Source: Paratinospora sagittata
Lineage: Eukaryota > Streptophyta > Magnoliopsida > Ranunculales > Menispermaceae
Length of the DNA stretch: 64,000 nucleotides
Assembly: GCA_035771175.1 (NCBI GenBank)
Contig: CM069593.1
Location: 14,936,408-15,000,407 of the forward strand
Reading direction: 5' to 3'
Shown here: positions 24,955 to 35,756 of the stretch, one piece after another
Layout of the letters: every line of letters begins with the position of its first letter
How positions within the stretch are numbered: the stretch's first letter is position 1
Program-made: the position numbers and the translations under genes
Notes under the pieces: model-generated
The model's database searches: none
Told to the model about the DNA's origin: nothing
Seen by the model: only the letters and a program-made list of their open reading frames with translations

Positions 24955-27900
24955 TCAAATTTTGCTAACAGGAAAACCAAACAATGAATGCCGCCCTTCT
25001 GCAATTAGCTCTACAGTTGCTTTGTTTTTCAGCAGAACTAGTGTCCCAGAGTATCTTCCCCTTTGCCCCAAGGCTCTTGCGGTTATTTCCAACTCATCCT
25101 GCAACTTTGCCAAGTATAAATTAAACAAAAAAGGAAGAGAGCAGCATAAAAACATAAAAGAGTATAGAGAAAGATCAATATCAGTAATAGCCATGCAACA
25201 CTTGTTGTGCGAAATCGGAGTAAAGCATGAAAGAAAAAATAAGACAACAAATTTAACGTGGTTCGACAAATTGCCTACGTCCACGGGAGGCAGCACTCTT
25301 GTATTACTTCACCCTTAGGTGGATCTTACAGATTGGATCTCAGAATAGATCTCTCAGAATAGATCTCACTGAACATAAATTTAAGAATAAAGTAAGACCC
25401 TATTTATAGGAGTATTCAGGGGTATTTAAGTAAATTAAAATAATATATTTTAATTTACATATTTCAAACAAGTCGGCTGGTTGTTGGAAGAGTTGTAGGG
25501 GTTGGTCGCCGTCCTCATGGACGGCCACCAACCCATTTCTTTGTTTCTAATTTGGGTGGATCCCACAAATCTCCATCTCCACCTCATGTGAAACAAAGAT
25601 CTTCCACACCTGCAATCTCTCTACAGATAGCAAGCTTCCTTAAAAAAAAAACTGTTGCTGCCTCCATTAGTGCCCTTAGGCACTCCGAGCTCGTGAGATG
25701 TTGATCAAGTCCAAACAATGTTGGAACTTGATTCCTGTAACCACCTTTGTAAGCATATCTGCAGGGTTATCTGCAGTCTTGATCTTTTGCAGAAGAATAC
25801 TCCCTTCTTCTACTATTTCTCGAATAAAATGAAAACGAACATCAATATGCTTCGTTCGACTGTGATGAACTTGGTTTTTTGCCAAACAAATGGCACTCTG
25901 GCTGTCACAGAAAACTTTAACATTTTTCTGTACAATTCCCAAGTCTTTAGTCAATCCATGAAGCCAGATTGCTTCCTTGAAAGCTTCCGTTATTGCCATG
26001 TACTCTGCCTCTGTAGTAGACAAAGCAACTGTTGACTGTAGTGTTGATCTCCAACTCACTAGTCCTCCTGCCATAGTGAAAACATAACCAGTAGTAGATC
26101 TGCACTTGTCAAGGTCTCCAGCATAGTCCGAATCCACATATCCAACTAGATGCTTACAACTTTTCGTATCTCTCTCGAACTTTAAACCAATATCTACAGT
26201 ACCATGAATATACCGTAGAATCCACGTCACTGCTTGCCAGTGGCCTTTACCGGGGTTGTGCATGTAACGACTTACCATACTTACAGCATGTGAAATGTCA
26301 GGTCTAGTACACACCATAGCATACATCAAGGCACCAACTGCATTTGCATATGGAATATTCTCCATGTGCTTCTTTTGATCTTCGGAATTTGGTGACATTG
26401 ATGAACTTAGCTTAAAATGTGGTGCCAATGGTGTGCTCACAGGTTTTGTGTCATTGCCAATGCCAAAAGTTTGAAGAACTTTCTTCAAATACTGAGTCTG
26501 AGTCAAACAGATTGTGCTTTTGGCCCTGTCTCGAGTTATCTCCATCCCGAGAATTTTTCTGGCCTCTCCAAGATCCTTCATTTCAAACTCTGAGCTCAAT
26601 TGAGCCTTCAGCTTGTTGATCTCCACCTTGCTTTTAGATGCGATTAACATATCATCTACATATAAAAGCAAATAGATAAATGTACCGTCTTGAAGTTTGC
26701 GATAGTAAACACAATGATCAAATTGACTTCGGGTATATTTCTGCTCTTGGATGAAGCTGTCAAATCTCTTGTACCACTGTCTCGGTGACTGCTTCAGGCC
26801 ATACAATGACTTGCTCAACTTGCAAGCCCAATGCTCTCTTCCTGGTACTTTGAATCCTTCTGGTTGAGACATATATATCTCTTCTTCCAAATTACCATGC
26901 AGAAAAGCAGTTTTGACATCGAGTTGGGCTAACTCGAGATCAAACTGTGCAACCAAAGCCAATAATATTCGAATTGACGAATGCTTAACAACAGGTGAGA
27001 ATATCTCATTGTAGTCAATTCCTTCCCTCTGAGCGCAGCCTTTTGCTACCAGTCTGGCTTTGTACCGGATATCGTCTGTGCTGGGAGAGCCTTCATTCTT
27101 TGCGAAAACCCATTTACATCCAATTGGTTTCTTTCCTTTCGGAAGTGGAACCAACTTCCAAGTCTGATTCTGATGGAGTGATTTCATCTCCTCATTCATT
27201 GCCATTTTCCACTTATCACTTTCCATACTCTGACTAACATCTTTGTAATTGTATGGAATATCATCTCCGGTGACTGGTAATGCATATGCAACCATGTCAG
27301 TGTACCGAGCCGGTTTGCGAATTTCTCTTCTTGATCGACTGGTGGCAATTGATTCTGGTTGTTGACTGATGTCTGGTCCTGGAGCCTCCACCTCAACTGA
27401 GATTTCCTCCTCGTCTTCTTCAGGATGGTTGGATATCTCTGCTGACTTGCCAGGAGTTACTGGAATATCTAACTCCACCTGCTGATACAAATCTGGATCT
27501 CGATTTTCTTTATCAGAAACTGTATGTTTTAACATCACAGATTCATCAAAAGTTACATCTCGACTTTTTACAATCATCTTTGTCTCAGGGTTCCATAGTC
27601 AAAAAGCCTTAACTCCTTCACTAAAGCCCATGAAAATCGCTTTCTTGGACCTAGGATCCAGTTTGGATTCCTTCACATGGAAATATGCAGTGCATCCAAA
27701 AATGCGCAGAGAATCATAATCTGAAACGGGGTGTCCAGACCATACCTCATTGGGAGTTTTGCCATCTAGTGCTGTTGAAGGAAGCTTGCTATCTGTAGAG
27801 AGATTGCAGGTGTGGAAGATCCTTGTTTCACATGAGGTGGAGGTGGAGATTTGTGGGATCCACCCAAATTAGAAACAAAGAAATGGGTTGGTGGCCGCCC

Positions 27901-30900
27901 TCTCTTCCAACAACCAGCCGACTTGTTTGAAATATGTAAATTAAAATATATTATTTTAATTTACTTAAATACCCCTGAATACTCCTATAAATAGGGTCTT
28001 ACTTCATTCTTAAATTCATGTTCAGTGAGATCTATTCTGAGAGATCTATTCAGAGATCCAATCTGTAAGATCCACCTAAGGGTGATCTAATAAAAGAGTG
28101 CTGCCTCCCGTGGACGTAGGCAATTTGCTCAACCACGTTAAATTTGTTGTCTTGTTTTTTCTTTCATGCTTTACTCCGATTCCGCACAACAAATTGGTAT
28201 CAGAGCCTAGGTGAAGTTTTGGAAGAAAAATACTCTCTGTCGAATTTTTTCGAGACTGCGTCGAAATTTCGAAATTCTGTAACAGTGATCGAAACTGTTT
28301 TCTGATCACCTGTGGAGGTAGCTCTTGTTTCCAGGAGTCCAACGCAACAAACGGCGAGAAAAACGGACAAGAAACGAGTTCGCAGGAGCCGATCAAAGTT
28401 TGATATCTGTATTTTACAATTTTTTGTCTGACACTATTCATTCTCGGCACTGTTCATTCATGACACTATGCATCCGATCCGAACCTGACCCAGATCCGGA
28501 ACTGTTCATCTACGGTCCCAGCCCACACAAACCTCACTGTTCATCCGCGGTCCAGCCCAAACAGTCCGCACTGTTCATCCTCGGTCCAGCCCACACAATC
28601 CGCCCTGTTCATCCGCGGCCCAGCCCACACAGTTTCACTGTTCATCTCAGCCCAGCCCACTCGGTCCGACACTGTTTATTTCGGCCCAGCCCGGTCGGTC
28701 CGCCACTGTTTATCAGGCCCAGTCGTTTCGGCCCCGTCACTGTTCATACAGCCCAATACTGTTCATCCCCGGCCTGATACTGTTCATCTGACTAATTTTT
28801 TGTCTGATTTTAACAAAGTCAGACTCGTTTCCACTATTTTCGACCGTTCCGGACGCAGCCGTGCAATCCGTTTCTGCAGATTCAGCTCCTAAGTTATTGA
28901 TATAGCTTAGTTGGAGTTGTTTATCATTTTTTGAGCACTTTTCGGCGTCATACATATTTTCGGTCTTAATGGCGGAGGAACTCCCAACCACAAGCAGGTC
29001 TTGGCAAAGAAGTTCGATGTCCAACGCAAAGTTCGAGGTAGAGAAATTCAACGACACCAACAACTTTGGCATGTGGCAATGCGAAGTTCAAGATCTACTA
29101 TTCAGGGAAGGATCACATATCGCCTTGGAAGCCAAGCCCAAGGATATGTCCGATGATGATTGGCATTTTGTAAATCGTCAAGCTTGTGGCACAATCCGAC
29201 TCTGTTTGGCGAAGGATCAGAAGTACTTTGTCATGAAAGAGACTATGACATCAAGTCTCTGGAAGAAACTGGAGGACAAGTACATGACAAAAAGCATAGA
29301 GAACCGACTCTACCTGAAAAAGAAGCTCTTTCGTTTTGAGTACAAGACAGGTACTCCCATGATTGCGCATCTTGATAATTTCAACAAGATTCTCGCTGAT
29401 CTATTAAATCTTGATGTTGACCCTCTTGATGAGGATAAGGCACTATTGTTGTTAAACTCTTTGCCTGAAAGTTATGAACATTTAACAACAACTTTGCTAT
29501 ATGGTAAAGATGCTGTTAAATTCAGTGATGTTTCAAATGCTTTGGTGAACAACGAGTATCGAAGGAAGGACCAACGCGATAACAATGACGCATCACCAGA
29601 AGCCTTGACGGTATCCAGAGGCAGGGCTAACAACAGATCTGATAGATCCAGTGGGCGAGGTCGATCTCGCTCAAAGTCACAAGGACCTTCATCACGTCAA
29701 CGTCCTGCAAAGGATGAATGTGCCTATTGTCACCAAAAGGGGCACTGGAAGAAAGATTGTCCAAATAAGGACAAGACAACTGCAAATGTGGCACAGAAGG
29801 CTGAAGAAGATTGTCTGATAGATGGATATTAGATTCTGGCTGTTCCTATCATATGTGTCCGTATCGACAGTGGTTCTCTAAACTGGATGAGTTCGATGGA
29901 GGAGTCGTGCTAATGGGCAACAACAATACCTGTCAAACAAAGGGTATTGGAACTATACGCCTAAAGATGCATGACGGGACAACAAGACGGCTCACGGACG
30001 TCAGATATGTCCCAGATCTGAAGAAAAATCTGATCTCCCTTGGAGTCCTTGATTCCAGCGGTTACAAGGTAACCATTGAAGGTGGAGTTTTGAAGGTTGT
30101 ACGTGGAGCACTCTTGGCCATGAAGGGTACTCAGAAAGGAAATCTCTATTTCCTTGACGGACACACAGGAAATCTCTATTTCCCTCATGGGCGGCCACCA
30201 ACCCATTTCTTTGTTTCTAATTTGGGTGGATCCCACAACACTGATAATATCACTCAAAGTGGGGTTAGTTCCTCATTGGCTTTACATGCAATGGGGTTAG
30301 TTCCTCATTGGCTTTACATGCAATGGTCACCAGCCTTTATAAGGTACAAATGACTGAAAACAAAGGTAAAGCTGAAATTAACGTAGATCTCACAGTTTCC
30401 TTCATAGTTAAATGTCCTTTAGATACTCATTTTTGCAAGTGATTAGATAAATAATTCTTTGGACCAATCTAGTATTGAGTATCAGTAAAACAATCTTGGC
30501 TACTTAGAAGACATGTTGACACTTCACCCATGAAATTGTAAGAGATAGTTCAATTTCTATTATTGGGTCTCCATCTAATAATATAGCTTTGAGGTCAAGT
30601 GGGTCTCTTACATGGTATCAGAGCTTTGATTTTGTGAGCAGTCTTGGATTCAAGTCTTTCTATTTTTATTTGCATGTTTAGAATTTGTTTGTTCTTTTGT
30701 AGACCTTTTGTCGCTCCATGCATAAGGGTGGGGCTACATGTGACGATAATGTTAGTGATACCTTAATATATATTATTGGGCCCTCTTCTCAAAAAAAAAA
30801 AAAAAAAAAAGTCACTAGTTATAGCTTTTAGGTCTAGTGGTTCTAATATAGTATCCGAGCTTTGGTTATGCAAGTTTTGGGAACAAATCTCTTTGTTGGT

Positions 30901-33219
30901 ACTTGCATATTTAGTATTTGTTTCTTCTATCTCCTTTATGACCTCCACGTGCAAGATGGGATTAGATGTGAGGAGGAATCTTTGTGATAGCTTGATATAC
31001 ATTATTGGGCCTTCACCTAAGAATTATAACTTTTAGGTTCAATGATAATCTAACAAAAATAATATGGTCGATGTCTAAGGTACATTAAAGGGAATTATTA
31101 TATTCTTCAAATATATCAAACCTGGGTCCATTGGAATTCATAGGTATCGAAAGAAACCCCATCAAGTAGAGATTTTTTATTTCGACCATATTTCGATTGT
31201 TAAAACAATATATAAGTACCTCTACCACAAGCAATATTACACCTTTTTCTATAAGCAGTACTACACTTCGATCATGATCGACTGCTTGTTCAATACTGCA
31301 ATAGTGATCTAGCAAGGAACAAGAAATTGTGGGAGTTGCTTTGTTTAGGACATGATCAAAATATAGTTATATATTATTGCATGTTTCTATGGTGGTGGTT
31401 TTTTAACCCACTTTTGATGTTTGCTTGCAAGATCTCATTTGAGGCAGGGAATGAGATGCTGGGCTGTGAAAACAATACTTGATGGCACTGAGGGCAAATC
31501 TCATAAACTAATAAGTTCACTGCTATAGAAAAGACTCGAAGTCATTCAGTGCTCTTCCACTCAAAGCTATTTCATCTCCTTTTCCATGATTATCTTGTAT
31601 CAAAAAGTTCCAATTTGCAATTTAAGATGATGGTGATCTAGCTCCATAATTGCAAAAGAAATTCAGACAAATAAGGGTAGCAACTTCTTGGCAGAGGTGT
31701 TACAAGGATTAGATAATATAAGGATGAATTCACCAATGACTACTTTAACCTGCTCAATGAGATAGTTGGGTTCGGGATGCTATTGACCTTGAAAAACTTG
31801 ATAACCTCCTTGAGAATGATTATGACCTAGAGAGTCTAGATATGAAGCAGTAAGTAACCTGTTGGCCGTTGCCACTTTGTGACGGCATTAGGCTGGTGAA
31901 CATAGAAACTCAACATAACTGGCAATTCTCATTGACACCTTCAATATATTGTTGTGGAATGCTAAAATCCTCATATTTGTGAGAAGAAGCTTGGTGACTT
32001 CAGACTTGTGAAGTATATTAGAATATTAGATTTTATTTCTGTTTTATATGTTTTGTGAATTTATGAAAATGTTTAAATCTTCATATTTCACGAGACTTTT
32101 TTTTTTTTTTTTTTGGTGAAATACTTATACGAACACACTCAGGCTGCCTTAGGTTGAATGATTGTTATTCACTATGAAATTGCATATATTATAAATTTTA
32201 TCCCAAAATTTTGATATATATTGCATTTTACAAATTTTGTCTGTATCTTTCATTTTCAATATCAAATTTCTAATGTTTCTGCATGCACCATTTTTTCTTC
32301 CGCTCATTTTTTTCTTCTTTCTCTTCTTTTATATATGCATATTTAGGAACCATTATGGAAACATGTATCTTTTATATTGCAACAGTTTTCGTCCAGGTTT
32401 TTACAGTAAATTCCTTGTACTCAGATGAAGAAAGAAGGAAATCAATCAGGTATGTAGATTCCAAGCAGAATGGTATGCTTACATTAACCTTGGCAGTTGA
32501 CAGGAAAGAAATCGACATGTCCACTGAAACACTCATGGGTTGACCTTCAACATGAACTGCAGCGGCTCCAACTTCATCAACTAGACTGATAATAGCGCCT
32601 GAAGACAATTTTCCATCTGCACCCTGCAACATATTCAATAATCTACAAGTAAGTAACTTTGGAACATATTAAATCTTGTTACCAAACATAGAGGAGCTGT
32701 TAAAACACCCAAAAGCTAGGTAAACTGAGTTTACTAGGTCAGTCACAAAGTTCATCTTGGAGTAACTGGTAATAGTCCATGATGAAACTCACAGTTCAGC
32801 CCATCATTAATTTCACTTCTCCATCAATGAGTTTTAGAAGAAATTGGCCTGTTTAGTTTCCCCCCATCAGAAAACAAAAAACAAATTCTCCCTAATTACT
32901 ATACCGTTCATCTTAGAAGCTGTTAGAGATAAGGGTACATATATCTATGCTACAACATCAAATGCTCAATTGGCAAGAAAAGTGGAAAGATTTTTAAGCT
33001 TAGTGAGAGAGGGATCGGTTGTCTTACGGTGTGTCGAAGGGGAACCTTGAAGGTGCAAACAACAAAACCGGGCTCAACTCGATCGACCTTTATTCCTTTA
33101 AGAGTGAAATGTTCGTAGAAATTCTGCCCTACTCCGACGTCGTGAGGAGGAACTTTGAGCCTCGTCACGTATTCTGAACCGTCCTTCGTTACTTCCAAAG
33201 CTTCTCTGGCTTTCTCCAT
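24955..33219 (-). CDS. ACOT13: Acyl-CoA thioesterase 13-like hotdog-fold enzyme
   Basis: Three exons, 33219-33028, 32623-32489 and 25098-24955, all in phase 0, encode 156 residues, the usual size of plant ACOT13-type thioesterases. The ATG at 33219 (MEKAREALE) is preferred because homologues begin MEKAR and the in-frame extension upstream is basic and 5'-UTR-like. Visible features: [23 protein letters not shown], the hotdog active-site segment [13 protein letters not shown] (the Asp/Glu region before the long helix), [14 protein letters not shown], and the C-terminal GRHSLFG. The family hydrolyses acyl-CoA thioesters as a tetramer; plant members are reported from peroxisomes, mitochondria or as DHNA-CoA thioesterases, and I cannot decide the substrate here. 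Intron 2 is 7.39 kb, almost wholly repeats (a Copia element and a TRIM array). The reading frame is intact. Confidence 0.9.
25203..25567 (-). repeat. Copia LTR-A (3' LTR of the minus-oriented part)
   Basis: 365 bp, 5'-TGTGGGATCC to CGCACAACA-3' on the minus strand, with a purine-rich PPT (GAGGTGGAGATGGAGATT) immediately outside it at about 25568-25587. It matches LTR-B (27852-28191) almost throughout but carries about 25 bp that LTR-B lacks (region 25495-25522). Confidence 0.9.
25676..27782 (-). pseudogene. Copia pol: integrase C-terminus, reverse transcriptase, RNase H
   Basis: An uninterrupted 633-codon frame covers 27577-25676. It holds the Copia RT landmarks in order: [10 protein letters not shown], the [11 protein letters not shown] motif, [13 protein letters not shown], the catalytic YVDDM, then RNase H with [17 protein letters not shown] and [10 protein letters not shown]. 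Upstream the same frame continues to about 27782 with integrase-end/GKTP-type sequence ([25 protein letters not shown]), broken by a TGA at about 27600. The integrase catalytic core and everything upstream are missing at the inversion junction, so no complete polyprotein can be made. RT and RNase H look intact in frame, pointing to a fairly young insertion. Confidence 0.88.
27783..27851 (+). repeat. inverted copy of the Copia PPT region
   Basis: Nearly identical, in inverse orientation, to 25568-25640 (AGCTTGCTATCTGTAGAGAG through to the PPT GAGGTGGAGGTGGAGATT). It joins the minus-oriented pol frame at a short shared string, AAGGAAG, which is the rearrangement breakpoint. Confidence 0.85.
27852..28191 (+). 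repeat. Copia LTR-B (plus-oriented, flanked by both PPT and PBS)
   Basis: 340-bp LTR, TGTGGGATCC to CGCACAACA, containing a TATAAATAGG promoter-like box near 27987. A PPT sits directly on its left and a primer-binding site directly on its right. That is the arrangement expected at an LTR shared by two units or at a circle junction, not at a normal element end. Confidence 0.9.
28195..28206 (+). other. retrotransposon primer-binding site (tRNA-iMet)
   Basis: TGGTATCAGAGC, three bases after LTR-B, is the standard plant Copia primer site complementary to the 3' end of initiator tRNA-Met. Confidence 0.92.
28440..28790 (+). repeat. GC-rich minisatellite in the Copia 5' leader
   Basis: Roughly seven imperfect units of 36-40 bp, each built on CACTGTTCATC followed by CGGYCCAGCCCACAC and a CGGTCCG-type end. 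The region is far more GC-rich than its surroundings. It lies between the primer site and the gag start codon and has no long plus-strand frame that looks like a protein. Confidence 0.8.
28969..29832 (+). pseudogene. Copia gag (frame-shifted from pol)
   Basis: 287 codons. The N-terminal UBN2-type gag domain shows [16 protein letters not shown], then [20 protein letters not shown] and [15 protein letters not shown] basic Arg/Ser-rich linker follows, then one CCHC zinc knuckle ([14 protein letters not shown], spacing C-X2-C-X4-H-X4-C). In relatives of Tnt1 gag and pol form one frame. Here gag ends at 29832 while the protease continues in another frame from about 29811, indicating a one-base frameshift. 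Plus-oriented, opposite to the RT half of the same insertion. Confidence 0.88.
29811..30183 (+). pseudogene. Copia protease / start of integrase region (truncated)
   Basis: The frame reads [13 protein letters not shown], containing the aspartic-protease DSG motif, then [20 protein letters not shown] and GNLYFLDG, typical of the Copia protease to pre-integrase segment. A 16-bp string GGAAATCTCTATTTCC is repeated (30138-30153 and 30168-30183) right at the right-hand breakpoint, after which an inverted LTR fragment begins. No integrase core follows. Confidence 0.82.
30184..30237 (-). repeat. 54-bp Copia LTR terminal fragment (right end of the insertion)
   Basis: Matches LTR-A positions 25514-25567 nearly base for base and in the same orientation, and ends at ...TCCCACA next to the target duplication ACACT. 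It is the outer tip of a 5' LTR truncated on its inner side. Confidence 0.88.
30537..31055 (+). mobile_element. tandem TRIM array: three LTRs sharing two internal regions (copy C)
   Basis: Terminal repeats at 30537-30612, 30750-30848 and 30979-31055. The first is followed by a perfect primer site TGGTATCAGAGC (30613-30624) and the second by a degenerate TAGTATCCGAGC (30849-30860). The middle repeat carries about 20 extra A residues near 30791-30810. Flanks are GAAAT and AAAAT (4 of 5 match). LTR-internal-LTR-internal-LTR arrays usually arise by unequal recombination between LTRs. In intron 2 of the thioesterase gene, directly right of the Copia insertion. Confidence 0.8.
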
Positions 33220-34009
33220 TTTGGTTCTCTCTGATCTTTTCTTTTCTTTCAATCACAGAGAGCTCTGAGGTCTGTAACCTGTTCCAATGAACAATGCCTC
33301 CTAATTTTGATTTAAAAAAAAAGCCCTCCGTATGACTTTGCTCGGATGGTTGTTGGCCGTGCAGTAACGCTAGTCAATTTAGGGAGCCCAAGCGTACTTA
33401 GATATTAGAAGTCTCATTTTTTTTTTTTTTTTTTTTTTTGAGAAAAGTAGTCTTTAAGTGTAGAGCCATGACTGAAAATAATAATTTTCATATTTTTTTA
33501 AAATTTGTTACGGATAATTTTAAATGTACCGAAAACACTTTTTATATTCACTTGCATATCATTGTTGAAAATTTATTAAGCATGTAATTAGAGTGAGTAT
33601 TTGTGATAATTACATTTAGAATTATTTAATTTTTTATTCCTATAGTTTCATTTTAACAATCAAGTTTGGCTTAGCAGAGTCCACTTTCAATTCAACTAAC
33701 TAACATAGGTAGGGGTGGCAATTGATATTTGGACCCATTTGTCTAGTATCATTCAGCTTGATTATAAATGAGTATGAAAATTAGTTACTTGACCCAAAAA
33801 GAAACACCAAACCCAAATAAAAAGAAAATCAAAACTAAAACAAAAGAGAAGAGTAGAGCAACCCAACCCCTGTAACCAAACAAAACTTTTTGTGTATTTT
33901 TAAAAATGGGCCGGGTCCGAAACAAGAGGAAAAAAATGGGTGGCCGGTTATTGGGGGTAAGAATATAATTTTTTTGGAGAGCAATTAAATATATTACGAG
34001 TATTACTCT

Positions 34010-35310
34010 CCATACCACATTTACTTTTGTTACCCCACCTAATTATTATCATCTTTTTTTACAACAAAAAAATGCCTAAAAATTTTTAAATTAATTTCAT
34101 TAAAAAAAGAAAACTCTCTTTTTTCCTCTTCATTTCCTCTTTTCTAATAAACCTTAAACCTCAGTGATCTTCTTTTCTTAATCTACTCCTTTGGTTCTTC
34201 TTCTTCTTTTTCTTCTTCGATACTTGATCCATAAATGTTCTTCTTTATCAATACATCGATGTTGATATTTCCATATTTTACATCCAAAAATGAACTTTAA
34301 CTCGAACCACTTTCAAATTGAGTTTGACAATTTTTGATGAATTTTTTGTGTGTATTTTGAGTTTAAAATAAATAAAATTGTCATAGGTTCAGTTGGACAG
34401 GATCGAACCTAATATATAAGTTTGGTTTGATCCGACTGAACTTTATATTTTCGGTTGTTTTTAAGGATATTCAGGTGATAATTATACATTCATGACCTTT
34501 GAAGCGATATAAGCCCATGTTGACGTACCTTCCACCTCATTTGAGCGTCGATGTATCGTTTGCCACTAATAGACAACAATATCGAGGTTAATAATGCGTC
34601 AACATACAAATTGCATCGAAAATTATAAAAAACATCAACAAACAAGTTAGTCCATCATCATAATTTAGTAGAGGGGTCATCTTCTCGAAAAAAATTAGAA
34701 AATATTAGGTTCAGTCGGACTCGACCAAACCTAATTCATATATTCGGTTAGATCCAATCGAACCTAATATATAGGTTCGGTCATGTCCAACCAAACCTTT
34801 TGTCATAGGTTTGGGCACACAGGTCCGAACTAATGACGATTTTTTTTCATTTAAAACCCAGAATACACACAAAAATACAAAAAATTCAACAAAGATTGTT
34901 AAATTTTGTCCCAACTTAAATTACTCCGTCATTGTGCTTTCAAATAGTGTGAAAATCGAATGTTTTGATTGCTTAGAGGTTTTTATTCTCTTAGGAAATT
35001 ACTAAAAAATACATAAAAAATGACTGTAAAAGTTTATAAAGAGTGTTTAGGAGAAGAAGGGTATGAAGATAATAGTATGAACATTAGAATGGAAGAATGA
35101 TTTCAGGTTTATGAGATGAAGATGAAGGGTTTAGTATTTGTGGATGAAGATGATGAATAATATAGGTATTTATGATGGGGTAAATTTAGTAAAAATAGAG
35201 TTAGATGGAAATAAAATTAATTTGAGGGTAGTGTAGACAAATCATACGAGGGTATTTTAAAAAAAAATTATTTTTTTAAAGTGGGGTAGAAATATTAAAA
35301 CTTATGATAT
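34010..35310. mobile_element. non-autonomous foldback (long inverted repeat) element
   Basis: The left arm (TTACCCCACCT near 34032, then TTTTTGTGTGTATTTTGAG near 34345) pairs, imperfectly, with the right arm (ACACACAAAAATAC near 34865, then GTGGGGTAG near 35285). The centre holds repeated GGTTCGGTC / GACCAAACC blocks (34385-34810), themselves short palindromes. Long arms and no coding capacity suggest a MULE-like or foldback MITE. No convincing target duplication was found, so the ends are approximate. Confidence 0.5.
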
Positions 35311-35756
35311 GTTTAGCTGCTTCCTTTTTCTAGGAATATATATATATATATATATATAATGTTATATATTGTACTATTTTATATAATAATGCAACGGATT
35401 TTTGGTTATTATATAATTTATAATAGTACTACACATTATATTGTATTATTTATATATATAAGGTGTAAGAGCATAAATAGCTTGGATAATTAATTATATT
35501 ATGTATAACTATATTTTTTATTTAAAAATAATATAAAAATAAAAATATAATATGGGAAAAAGCAGACATAGGCGTGTTACTTGTTGTTTTTTATAACCAT
35601 ATGAGTATGATTAAACGAATGAAAGGATTAATGTCGATTTTAAAAGTGGGTCTTAAGTATAAGAAGTTGTTTTCTTTCAAAAATAAAAAATAAAAAAAAT
35701 ATAAGAAGTTATTTGTACCCGTTTTTGTCTGTCGTTTTGCCACCTGTATTACTTAG

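Larger units (their letters stand above)
25203..30237 (-). mobile_element. Rearranged Tnt1-like Copia retrotransposon, whole insertion
   Basis: The unit is bounded by identical 5-bp sequences ACACT (25198-25202 and 30238-30242), as expected of one integration event. The left end is a full minus-oriented 3' LTR (25203-25567). The right end is the first 54 bp of a minus-oriented 5' LTR (30184-30237). Between them the left part (PPT, RNase H, RT, end of integrase) is minus-oriented. The right part (a second PPT, a full LTR, primer site, gag, start of protease) is plus-oriented. The head-to-head junction is near 27782. Most of the integrase is absent. Inserted in intron 2 of the thioesterase gene. 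Confidence 0.85.

Noticed and set aside
30638..30652. GATTCAAGTC-like string resembling a tRNA B box
   Set aside because: It lies inside a TRIM internal domain with no cloverleaf or A box; not a tRNA gene.
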